From: Desulfarculus sp.
GTDB taxonomy: Bacteria > Desulfobacterota > Desulfarculia > Desulfarculales > Desulfarculaceae
Reading direction: 5' to 3'
NCBI GenBank assembly: GCA_020216805.1
Contig: JAIWNN010000075.1
Location: 1 to 13,884, forward strand
DNA: 13,884 nt
A program made the translations under genes and the position numbers. The notes beneath the pieces were generated by a model, which made no database searches, was not told where the DNA came from, and saw nothing but the letters and a program-made list of their open reading frames with translations. Positions within the stretch are counted from its first letter, which is position 1. Every line of letters starts with the position of its first letter. Below are positions 1 through 6,612 of this stretch, in pieces.

Positions 1-143
1 GCGCGGCCGCGGCCCAGCGGATCTACGTCCTGGAGCGGGGCCGGGTGGTGGAGTCCGGCCGCCACGCCGAACTGATGACCGCCGGCGGGCTCTATCAGCG
101 CCTATTCGCCGAACAGGCCCTCCTGGCCGAGTTGGAGGGCTGA
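1..143 (+). CDS. ABC exporter half-transporter, C-terminal end (partial, 5' end outside window)
   Basis: The first complete codon is at position 3 and the frame ends at TGA 141-143, giving the last 46 residues of an ATP-binding domain. The segment RIYVLERGRVVESGRHAELM is the typical end of an exporter ABC domain, just after the H-loop, followed by a short helical tail. The next ABC gene starts three bases after the stop, so the two probably encode the halves of a heterodimeric membrane exporter made from one mRNA. Walker A, signature and Walker B motifs lie upstream of the window, so it cannot be said whether this half has a degenerate or an active ATP site. Substrate unknown. Confidence 0.9.
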   Translation, partial: AAAAQRIYVLERGRVVESGRHAELMTAGGLYQRLFAEQALLAELEG

Positions 144-146
144 ACC

Positions 147-2309
147 ATGCCGCCCTTTGAGTTCGGCTACATGGAGGGCGACCAGCTGGGCCGGCCCTAC
201 GACCTGCGCCTGCTGCGCCGCCTGATGGGCTACGCCCGGCCCCACCTGCCCCAGATCCTGCTGGCCAGCCTCCTGATCCTGGGCAGCACCGGCCTGGACA
301 TCCTGCTGCCCTACCTCACCCGCAGCGGGATCGACCACTACATCCTGCCCGAGGCCCGCCTGGTGCACTCCCAGAGCGCCCCACCGGATTTGCTGGCGGC
401 CCTGCGAACCCAGGGCGGGGATACGCTGGTGGCAAATGGACAGGGTGGAATCTACGTGCCTGGACCAGTGTGGCGCGGCTTGGACCCTCGCCTGGCCGCC
501 CGCCTGCGCCAGTCCGGGGCCCTGGACCCGGCCACCTGGTACCTGGCCCCGGCCGAGGGTCCGGCCGCCGAACTGGCCCACGCCCATCCCGAGCTTTTTC
601 ATCCGGCCCAGGGCCGTTGGCTCATCGCCAGTGGCGACCTGGACCGCCTGGACCCGGCCCAGCGCCGGGCCCTGCGCGGCCCGGACCTGCGGGGTTTGGC
701 CGGCCTGGCCCTGCTCTACGTGCTGATCGCGGCCGGGGCCTACCTGCTGGGCTTCGGTCAGCAGCTCAGCCTGGAGCGCACCGGCCAGCGCATGATGCTA
801 TCCATCCGCCAGAAGCTTTTCGAACACCTGGTCGGCCGCAGCCTGGCCTTCCACTCCCGCAACCCGGTGGGCAAGCTGGTCACCCGGCTGACCAACGACG
901 TGCAGAACCTCAACGAGCTGTTCACCTCCAGCCTGGTGGCCTTCTTCCAGGACATCTTTCTCCTGGTGGGCATCACCGGCGCGCTGTTGTGGCTGGACTG
1001 GCGGCTGGCCCTGGTCTGCCTGGCGCTCACCCCGATGGTGGCGGCGGTGGCCTGGCTCTTCTCGCGCCTGGCCCGCGACGCCTTCCGCGATCTCCAGGGC
1101 CAGTTGGGCCGTATCAACGCCCGCCTGGCCGAGACCCTGGCCGGCCTGGCGGTGATCCAGCTCCTGCGCGCCCAGGCCCAGGGCGCGGCCGAGTTCGCCC
1201 GCCTGAACCAGGCCTACTATCGGGCCGGCATGCGCCAGATTTGGGTGATGGCCGTTTTCCTGCCCCTGACCGAGCTCTTGTCCAGCCTGGCGGTGGCCCT
1301 GATCCTCTGGTACGGCGGCGGCCAGGTGGTGCAGGAGCGCCTGAGCCTGGGCACCCTGGTGGCCTTCATCGCCTACATGCACATGTTCTTCCGCCCGGTG
1401 CGCGACCTGGCCGAGAAATACAACATCCTCCAGGCGGCCATGGCCAGCGCCGAGCGCATCTTCCACCTGATGGACGACGACCGCGCCCTGCCCGCCCCGG
1501 CCCGGCCCCGCCCCCCGGCCGACGGCCCGGGCGAGGTCCGCTTCGAGAACGTGACCTTTGGCTACGATCCCGAACGGCCGGTGCTGCGCGGGGTTGACTT
1601 CACCATCCCGGCCGGCCAGTCCTGGGCGGTGGTGGGTCCCACCGGCGCGGGCAAGACCAGCCTGGCGGGGCTCTTACTGCGCCTGCACGATCCCCAACAG
1701 GGCCGGGTGCTCCTGGACGGGGTGGACCTGCGGGAGCTGGACCCGGCCGGCCTGGCCCGGCGGGTGGCCCTGGTGGACCAGGAGGTTTTTCTCTTCTCCG
1801 GCGACCTGCGCGACAACCTGACCCTGGGCCGGGACTGGGTGACCCCCTCCGGCCTGGAGGCCGCCCTGGCGGTGAGCGGGGCCGACGCCGTGGCCCGGCA
1901 ACTGCCCGAGGGCCTGGACACCCCCCTGGGCGAGGGCGGACGCCGCCTCTCCGCCGGCCAACGCCAGCTGCTCTCCCTGGCCCGGGCCCTGGCCGGCCAG
2001 CCGGCGGTGCTGGTGCTGGACGAGGCCACCAGCAGCGTGGACCCCCAGTCCGAGCGCCTGATCCAGGAGGCGTTGCCCCGGATCATGGCCGGCCGCACCG
2101 CCCTGGTCATCGCCCACCGGCTCTCCACCATCCGCCACGCCGACCACATCCTGGTGATGCAAAAGGGGCGCATCGTGGAGCAGGGCCGGCACGAGGACCT
2201 GATGGCCCAGGACGGGGTCTACGCCCGCCTGGTGCGCCTGCAACGCCTGCGCGCGGCGGCGGAGGGGGCCGCGCCCGGAGCCGATGACGAGGTCGGAGCC
2301 CAGCGCTGA
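147..2309 (+). CDS. ABC exporter half-transporter (permease fused to ATPase) with a large TM1-TM2 loop insertion
   Basis: This 720-residue inner-membrane exporter subunit has membrane segments at about 35-55, 183-203, 265-305 and 365-395, followed by a nucleotide-binding domain from about 460. Visible motifs are Walker A GPTGAGKT (497-504), Q-loop Gln545, signature LSAGQ (601-605), Walker B VLVLDE (621-626, catalytic Glu626 present) and the H-loop His657, so this half should hydrolyse ATP. Exporters of this type are usually 580-620 residues; the extra length is a block of about 115 residues (roughly 66-182) between the first two membrane segments, predicted to face outside the cytoplasm. The ATG at 147 follows GGAGGG at 134-139. 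It forms a pair with the gene ending at 143 and an apparent operon with the dehydrogenase-like gene 28 bases downstream. Drug, lipid or peptide export are all possible; the substrate cannot be read from the sequence. Confidence 0.93.
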   Translation: MPPFEFGYMEGDQLGRPYDLRLLRRLMGYARPHLPQILLASLLILGSTGLDILLPYLTRSGIDHYILPEARLVHSQSAPPDLLAALRTQGGDTLVANGQGGIYVPGPVWRGLDPRLAARLRQSGALDPATWYLAPAEGPAAELAHAHPELFHPAQGRWLIASGDLDRLDPAQRRALRGPDLRGLAGLALLYVLIAAGAYLLGFGQQLSLERTGQRMMLSIRQKLFEHLVGRSLAFHSRNPVGKLVTRLTNDVQNLNELFTSSLVAFFQDIFLLVGITGALLWLDWRLALVCLALTPMVAAVAWLFSRLARDAFRDLQGQLGRINARLAETLAGLAVIQLLRAQAQGAAEFARLNQAYYRAGMRQIWVMAVFLPLTELLSSLAVALILWYGGGQVVQERLSLGTLVAFIAYMHMFFRPVRDLAEKYNILQAAMASAERIFHLMDDDRALPAPARPRPPADGPGEVRFENVTFGYDPERPVLRGVDFTIPAGQSWAVVGPTGAGKTSLAGLLLRLHDPQQGRVLLDGVDLRELDPAGLARRVALVDQEVFLFSGDLRDNLTLGRDWVTPSGLEAALAVSGADAVARQLPEGLDTPLGEGGRRLSAGQRQLLSLARALAGQPAVLVLDEATSSVDPQSERLIQEALPRIMAGRTALVIAHRLSTIRHADHILVMQKGRIVEQGRHEDLMAQDGVYARLVRLQRLRAAAEGAAPGADDEVGAQR

Positions 2310-2337
2310 TCAACCCTCACCAACCAAGGGGGATGTC

Positions 2338-3129
2338 ATGGACATGGGACTCAAGGGACGGGTGGCCTGCGTGGCCGGGGCCAGCCAAGGTTTGGGCCGG
2401 GCGGTGGCCCTGGGCCTGGCGGCCGAGGGCTGCGACCTGGCGGTCTGCGCCCGCAACGAGCAAAAACTGGCCGAGCTGGCCCGGGAGGCGGCCGAGCGCT
2501 TCGGCGTGCGGGTCTGGTGGCGGGCGGTGGACCTGATGGACTCCGGCCAGGCCGAGGAGTTCACCCGCCAGGCCGGGCGGGAGCTGGGCCGCCTGGACGT
2601 GCTGGTGACCAACGGCGGCGGCCCCCCGGCCGGGGGCTTCGCCGACTTTGACGAGGAGGCCTGGCTCCGGGCCACCCGGCTGCTCTTGTTCTCGGCCCAG
2701 GCCCTGGTGCGCGGGGCCTTGCCCTACATGCGGGAAAAGGGCTGGGGACGCATCGTCAACGTCACCAGCGTCTCGGTCAAGCAGCCCCTGCCGGCCCTGA
2801 TCCAGAGCAACAGCCTGCGGGCGGCGGTGATCGGCTGGGCCAAGAGCCTGGCCGACGAGGTGGGGCCGGCGGGCATCACGGTCAACAACATCTGCCAGGG
2901 CTGGATCCTCACCGAGCGGGTTGACCAGATCCTGGACTACCGCAGCGCCAACGAGGGCCGCAGCCGCGATCAGATCGCGGCCGGGGTGCTGACCGCCATT
3001 CCCCTGGGGCGCATGGGCCGGCCGGAGGAGTTCGCCGACCTGGCGGTCTTTTTGGCCTCCGAGCGCGCCGCCTACATCACCGGGGCCAGCGTGGTCATCG
3101 ACGGCGGGCTCTATCGCGGCCTGATGTAG
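2338..3129 (+). CDS. SDR-fold oxidoreductase-like protein lacking the catalytic Tyr/Lys pair
   Basis: A 263-residue protein with a short-chain dehydrogenase/reductase fold of the 3-oxoacyl-ACP-reductase-like type. It shows the nucleotide-binding GASQGLG (14-20), TNGGGPP (91-97) where most SDRs have NNAG, the Ser-containing NVTSVS (141-146), and a C-terminal TGASVVIDGG. At the place of the catalytic YxxxK, just before AAVIG, the sequence reads SNSLR: Ser157 stands where Tyr belongs and Arg161 where Lys belongs. A known SDR-like subgroup of putative beta-ketoacyl reductases has this divergence, so it is probably a family trait and not damage; the reaction, if any, is unknown. The start at 2338 is chosen because AAGGGGGA (2326-2333) lies just upstream; an in-frame ATG at 2284 is inside the ABC gene. 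A second ATG at 2344 is also possible. It follows the exporter gene by 28 bases and is likely co-transcribed. Confidence 0.9.
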   Translation: MDMGLKGRVACVAGASQGLGRAVALGLAAEGCDLAVCARNEQKLAELAREAAERFGVRVWWRAVDLMDSGQAEEFTRQAGRELGRLDVLVTNGGGPPAGGFADFDEEAWLRATRLLLFSAQALVRGALPYMREKGWGRIVNVTSVSVKQPLPALIQSNSLRAAVIGWAKSLADEVGPAGITVNNICQGWILTERVDQILDYRSANEGRSRDQIAAGVLTAIPLGRMGRPEEFADLAVFLASERAAYITGASVVIDGGLYRGLM

Positions 3130-3153
3130 CCGTATCGCCTTTCACCAAACGCG

Positions 3154-3191
3154 CGCCGCCCGCGCCGGAGTTGGCTCCGACGCGGGCGGCG
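3154..3191. terminator. Bidirectional terminator-like hairpin between convergent genes
   Basis: Arms 3154-3170 and 3175-3191 are 17 bases each and complementary except for one C/A mismatch, with a TTGG loop. It sits between the stop of the SDR-like gene (3129, + strand) and the stop of hndC (3212, - strand). On the + strand it is followed by GTTGTTAT; on the - strand by CGCGTTTGG. The U tracts are short, so termination may be imperfect, but the position in a convergent gap supports a shared terminator. Confidence 0.7.
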
Positions 3192-3211
3192 TTGTTATCG
3201 GCGCGACGCTA

Positions 3212-5002
3212 CTAGTTGATGGCGTCGAACTTGCAATTCTCGAAGCAGGTCTTGCACTTGATGCACTTGGACAGGTCGATCTTGGCCGGCTTCTTTTTCT
3301 CCCACTCGATGGCGCTCACCGGGCAGTTCTTGAAGCACAGGCCGCAGGACTTGCATTTGGCCTCGTCCACCACGAAGTCCAGCAGGGCCACGCAGCTCTT
3401 GGCCGGACACTTCTTGTCCCGGATGTGGGCCTCGTACTCGTCGCGGAAGTAGCGCAGGGTGGAGAGCACCGGGTTGGGGCCGGTCTGGCCCAGGCCGCAG
3501 AGGCTGGAGGTCTGGATCATGGCCGCCAGCTCCTCCAGGGTCTCGATGTCGCCCTCCCGGCCCTCTCCCTCCACGATGCGCTCCAGGATCTGGAGCATGC
3601 GCCGGGTGCCCTCGCGGCAGGGGGTGCACTTGCCGCAGGATTCCTCCTGCACGAAGTCCATGAAGAAGCGGGCCATGTCCACCATGCAGGTGCTGTCGTC
3701 CATGACGATCATGCCGCCGCTGCCCATGATGGCCCCGACCTTGACGATGGCCTCGTAGTCGCAAGGGGTGTCCAGGTATTGCTCTGGCACGCAGCCGCCG
3801 GAGGGGCCGCCCAACTGCACCGCCTTGAACTTGCGGTGCTTCTTGGGGATGCCGCCGCCGATGTCGTAGATGATGGTGCGCAGGGTGGTGCCCATGGGCA
3901 CCTCCACCAGGCCGATGTTGTTGACATGGCCGGTCAGCGCGAAGACCTTGGTGCCCTTGCTGCCCTCGGTGCCGATGGAGGCGTACCAGGCCCCGCCCTT
4001 CTGGATGATCTGGGGGATGTTGGCCCAGGTCTCCACGTTGTTGAGCACCGTGGGGCGGTTCCAGAGGCCGGCCACGGCCGGGAACGGGGGCCGGGGCCGG
4101 GGCATGCCGCGCTTGCCCTCGATGGAGCGCATCAGGGCGGTCTCCTCGCCGCAGACGAAGGCGCCCGCGCCCTGGTAGATGTGCAGGTCGAAGGAGAAGC
4201 CGCTGTCCAGGATGTTCTCGCCCAACAGGCCGTACTCGCGGGCCTGGTCGATGGCCAGCTGCAGGCGGTGGACGGCCAGGGGATATTCGGCCCGGCAGTA
4301 GACGTAGCCCTCGTGAGATCCGATGGCCTTGGCCGCGATGGTCATGCCCTCCACCACCGAGTGGGGGTCGGCCTCCAGGATGGAGCGGTCCATGAAGGCC
4401 CCGGGGTCGCCCTCGTCGGCGTTGCAGAGCACGTACTTGATCTCGCCCGGGGACTTTTGGCAGAATTCCCACTTCAGGCCGGTGGGGAAGCCCGCGCCGC
4501 CGCGGCCGCGCAGGCCGCTGGTCTTGACCTCGGCGATGATCTGCTCCGGGGTCATCTCGGTCAGGGCCTTGGCCAGGGCCTGGTAGCCGTCGCGGGCGAT
4601 GTATTCGTCGATGTTCTCCGCGTCCAGGATGCCGCGGTTCCTGAGCGCTATCAGCTTCTGGTGGGCGAAGAAGGGGATGTCCATCATGTCCGGAATGACG
4701 CTCTTGGTGGCCGGCTCCTTGTAGAACAGGCGCGCAACCGGCCGACCCTTGAGCATGTGCTCGCTGACCAGCTCGGGAACGTCGGAGACCTCGATGGCGA
4801 CGTAGAAGATACCCTCGGGATAGACCACCGCCACCGGCCCCATGGCGCAGAAGCCGTTGCAGCCGGTCTCCACCACCGCGATCTCCTCGGCCAGGCCCTG
4901 CTTCTGGATCTCCGCCTTGAGCGCGTCGCGCACCGCGATGGAGCCCGCCGCCTGGCAGCCGGTGCCGCCGCAAATCAACCAATGCTGACGAAACAATTTC
5001 AT
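3212..5002 (-). CDS. hndC: NuoF/HydB/HndC-type NADH-binding flavoprotein subunit with C-terminal ferredoxin domain
   Basis: A 596-residue cytoplasmic electron-transfer subunit that in its family binds NAD(P)H and FMN and passes electrons over iron-sulfur clusters, classically in NADP-reducing or bifurcating [FeFe]-hydrogenases. Domains in order: thioredoxin-like [2Fe-2S] domain with C11, C16, C48, C52; FMN-binding loop GRGGAGFPTGLKW (166-178); NADH-binding core; [4Fe-4S] ligands C456, C459, C462 and C502; a CPAKSC motif (532-537); and a double [4Fe-4S] ferredoxin with C550/C553/C556/C560 and C580/C583/C586/C590. All expected ligands are present, so the protein looks functional. The ATG at 5002 follows hndB by 12 bases. 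No HydA/HndD catalytic gene follows: the frame ends at a terminator hairpin. The partner could be an [FeFe]-hydrogenase, a formate dehydrogenase or another redox enzyme encoded elsewhere. Confidence 0.93.
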   Translation of the reverse strand: MKLFRQHWLICGGTGCQAAGSIAVRDALKAEIQKQGLAEEIAVVETGCNGFCAMGPVAVVYPEGIFYVAIEVSDVPELVSEHMLKGRPVARLFYKEPATKSVIPDMMDIPFFAHQKLIALRNRGILDAENIDEYIARDGYQALAKALTEMTPEQIIAEVKTSGLRGRGGAGFPTGLKWEFCQKSPGEIKYVLCNADEGDPGAFMDRSILEADPHSVVEGMTIAAKAIGSHEGYVYCRAEYPLAVHRLQLAIDQAREYGLLGENILDSGFSFDLHIYQGAGAFVCGEETALMRSIEGKRGMPRPRPPFPAVAGLWNRPTVLNNVETWANIPQIIQKGGAWYASIGTEGSKGTKVFALTGHVNNIGLVEVPMGTTLRTIIYDIGGGIPKKHRKFKAVQLGGPSGGCVPEQYLDTPCDYEAIVKVGAIMGSGGMIVMDDSTCMVDMARFFMDFVQEESCGKCTPCREGTRRMLQILERIVEGEGREGDIETLEELAAMIQTSSLCGLGQTGPNPVLSTLRYFRDEYEAHIRDKKCPAKSCVALLDFVVDEAKCKSCGLCFKNCPVSAIEWEKKKPAKIDLSKCIKCKTCFENCKFDAIN

Positions 5003-5014
5003 GGCGCCCCCCTA

Positions 5015-5392
5015 CTACTGCTCGCTGCCCTTGGCCAAGACCCACTGGGTCTGGACCTCGTCGGCGAGCACGTGGCGGTTGAAGACCTGGCGCATCTTGG
5101 CGTCGTCCATGTGGGAATACTTGATGGGCTCGGCGCCCGCCTTTTCCACCGTGACCAGGGGTTCGGCGCTGCACAGGCCCATGCATCCGCTGGTGGTCAC
5201 GATGATGTCCTTGCGGCCGCTCTTGGTCAGTTCTTCCATCACCGCGTTGAGCACGTTGCGGGCGCCGCTGGCGATGCCGCAGGTGCCCATGTGCACGGTC
5301 ACCTTGACCTGGGCCCCTCCCTCCCGCAGGCTGGTGGCCTGGGTGACTTGTTCTTTGATCTTGGCGAGATCGCTGATCTTCAGCTTGGCCAT
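5015..5392 (-). CDS. hndB: HndB-like thioredoxin-fold [2Fe-2S] protein
   Basis: A 125-residue soluble protein of the HndB type, an accessory iron-sulfur subunit of NADP-reducing [FeFe]-hydrogenase complexes. The core motifs are HMGTCGIASGARNVL (34-48) and TTSGCMGLCSAEPLV (66-80). Only three cysteines exist in the whole protein (C38, C70, C74); the first ligand position of the usual C-x4-C motif is Val33, so any [2Fe-2S] cluster needs a non-Cys ligand or a partner. This may be typical of HndB proteins. The start at 5392 is chosen because GGAGGAAGAC precedes the ATG immediately; a longer frame to 5452 would begin within the likely promoter. It is the first gene of a two-gene unit with hndC. Confidence 0.88.
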   Translation of the reverse strand: MAKLKISDLAKIKEQVTQATSLREGGAQVKVTVHMGTCGIASGARNVLNAVMEELTKSGRKDIIVTTSGCMGLCSAEPLVTVEKAGAEPIKYSHMDDAKMRQVFNRHVLADEVQTQWVLAKGSEQ

Positions 5393-5442
5393 GTCTTCCT
5401 CCCGGAACTTGACCCCGGTTTGGGGGATTTTCGCGCGGCCCG

Positions 5443-5471
5443 AGCATAACAAGATACGCCCTCGAAGTCCA
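5443..5471 (-). promoter_or_regulatory. Candidate sigma-70-type promoter for hndB-hndC
   Basis: On the minus strand an extended -10 element, TGTTATGCT (hexamer TATGCT at 5448-5443), is preceded at 17 bp by TGGACT (5471-5466), which matches four of six -35 consensus bases. It lies about 50 bases upstream of the hndB start, in a gap more AT-rich than its surroundings. Found by eye; no transcription start data. Confidence 0.45.
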
Positions 5472-5597
5472 CCTTTTTGCGGCTAAAAAACGGTAGGTTC
5501 GGTCCGAACCCGGGTGGTTGGCGCGTCGTTATTGGCCGAGTCGATGGGCCAGCCCCGCCGAGCCGAATCCAACCCTCCGCAGGCGGCGGAAATGGCC

Positions 5598-5624
5598 AAA
5601 TCAAGCCCGGGGATCCCCGCGGGC
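5598..5624 (-). terminator. Candidate terminator after the focA-like gene
   Basis: On the minus strand, GCCCG (5624-5620) and CGGGC (5609-5605) enclose a GC-rich centre containing GGGGATCCCC, followed by TTGATTT. It lies about 45 bases after the focA-like stop and before the hndB promoter, so it would separate the two transcription units. The T run is interrupted, so confidence is moderate. Confidence 0.4.
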
Positions 5625-5650
5625 GGAGGGCGGCTCCCGCGGGCGGGGGG
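5616..5650. repeat. Two-copy 15-bp direct repeat around a CCCGCGGG palindrome, 20-bp period
   Basis: CCCGCGGGCGGAGGG (5616-5630) recurs as CCCGCGGGCGGGGGG (5636-5650), 14 of 15 bases identical, exactly 20 bp apart. Each copy begins with the palindrome CCCGCGGG. The pair lies in the 277-base gap between the focA-like stop and hndB, next to the palindrome CGGGGATCCCCG (5608-5619). Spacing of about two helical turns would suit tandem protein binding sites, but the local composition is extremely GC-rich and chance is possible. Confidence 0.45.
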
Positions 5651-5669
5651 AGGTCAGGGGGGCGGGGCC

Positions 5670-6548
5670 TCAGGCCCGGCCGGCTTCCCGTAGGTAGACG
5701 AACCAATAGACCAGGCCCACCATCAGTGATCCGCCGATGATGTTGCCGATGGTCACCGGCAGCAGGTTGCCCAGCCAAAAACTCTGCCAGGTCAGGTGGG
5801 GCCAGTCGCCCGGGGACTGGGCCAGGCCAGCCCAGAAGCGCTCCGGCGCGCCCAGCTTGATGAACAATCCCAGAGGGATGAAGTACATGTTGGCCACGCT
5901 GTGCTCGAAGCCGGCGGCCACGAAGGCGGTGATGGGGAACACCACCGCCGTGATCTTATCCACCACGCTGCGAGCGCTGTAGCACAACCAAACCGCCAGG
6001 CAGACCAGGGCGTTGCAGAGCACGCCCAAGGCCAGGGCCGGCCAGAACTCAATGGCGCACTTGGCGTCGGCGATGTTCAGGGCGTTGACGCCCACCGCCC
6101 GACCGCCAAAGAAATATTGCCCGGAGAAGAAGACCAGGCCGGCGGTGGCCAAGGAGCCGGCCAGGTTGCCCAGATAGACCACCACCCAGTTGCGCAGCAC
6201 GGCCCGGAAAGAGACCTTGCCCCCGGCCCAGGCCATGACGATCAGGTTGTTGCCGGTGAACAGCTCGGCCCCGGCCACCACCACCAGGATCAGGCCCAGG
6301 CAGAAGGTGCTCCCGGCCAGCAGGCGGACGAGTCCCCAGGGTGCCCCGCCCAGGCCGGTGGTGGCGGTGGTGGAAAAGGCCGCGCCCAGACCGATGAAGG
6401 AGCCGGCCAGCACCGCCAGGGTGAAGAGCTTGGCCAGACCGATCTTGGCCTTGGCCACCCCGATCTGTTCGGCCCTGGCCGCCATCTGGGGCGGCAGCAA
6501 GGCGTCGATGTGGTTAGGGGAAACATGCGGTTGGGCGGAAGCGTCCAT
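5670..6548 (-). CDS. focA: Formate/nitrite transporter (FNT) family channel, FocA-like
   Basis: A 292-residue inner-membrane pentameric anion channel. Family motifs are GSFIGLGAAFS (49-59), AELFTGNNLIV (94-104, with the Thr98 of the omega loop), NWVVVYLGNLAGS (120-132) and AGFEHSVANMYFIP (212-225, with the pore His216). Six membrane segments are apparent and the length is normal. FNT proteins pass formate, nitrite or other small monovalent anions; the FEHSVANM motif does not settle the substrate. No nitrite reductase is nearby, whereas an ADP-forming acyl-CoA synthetase lies 64 bases upstream in the same direction, so formate or acetate is the better guess. The ATG at 6548 is preceded by AAAGGGGGTGCC, a good ribosome site. 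Confidence 0.9.
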   Translation of the reverse strand: MDASAQPHVSPNHIDALLPPQMAARAEQIGVAKAKIGLAKLFTLAVLAGSFIGLGAAFSTTATTGLGGAPWGLVRLLAGSTFCLGLILVVVAGAELFTGNNLIVMAWAGGKVSFRAVLRNWVVVYLGNLAGSLATAGLVFFSGQYFFGGRAVGVNALNIADAKCAIEFWPALALGVLCNALVCLAVWLCYSARSVVDKITAVVFPITAFVAAGFEHSVANMYFIPLGLFIKLGAPERFWAGLAQSPGDWPHLTWQSFWLGNLLPVTIGNIIGGSLMVGLVYWFVYLREAGRA

Positions 6549-6582
6549 TGCGGCACCCCCTTTGGGAGAGGTTGGTCGGTCG

Positions 6583-6602
6583 GGGCGGCCGCCGGGCCGC
6601 CC
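6583..6602 (-). other. Perfect GC-rich hairpin in the spacer between the synthetase and focA-like genes
   Basis: Eight-base arms 6583-6590 and 6595-6602 (GGGCGGCC/GGCCGCCC) are exactly complementary around a four-base loop. There is no following T run on either strand, so it is not a standard terminator; it could be an mRNA processing or stability element that sets different levels of the synthetase and the channel. Confidence 0.5.
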
Positions 6603-6612
6603 TGGCCGGGAG

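Noticed and set aside
470..1597. 375-codon frame overlapping the ABC exporter
   Set aside because: Pro/Gly/Arg-rich frame shift of the ABC gene, which has all ATPase motifs.
2284..2337. Upstream start for the SDR-like protein at 2284
   Set aside because: It lies inside the ABC gene, adds non-conserved residues and lacks the ribosome site present before 2338.
3195..5447. Long open frames overlapping hndC/hndB on both strands (750 codons on -, 674 codons on + at 3425-5449)
   Set aside because: They are shadow frames of GC-rich coding DNA, low in complexity and rich in Gly/Ala/Arg/His/Gln, and overlap genes with complete cofactor motifs.
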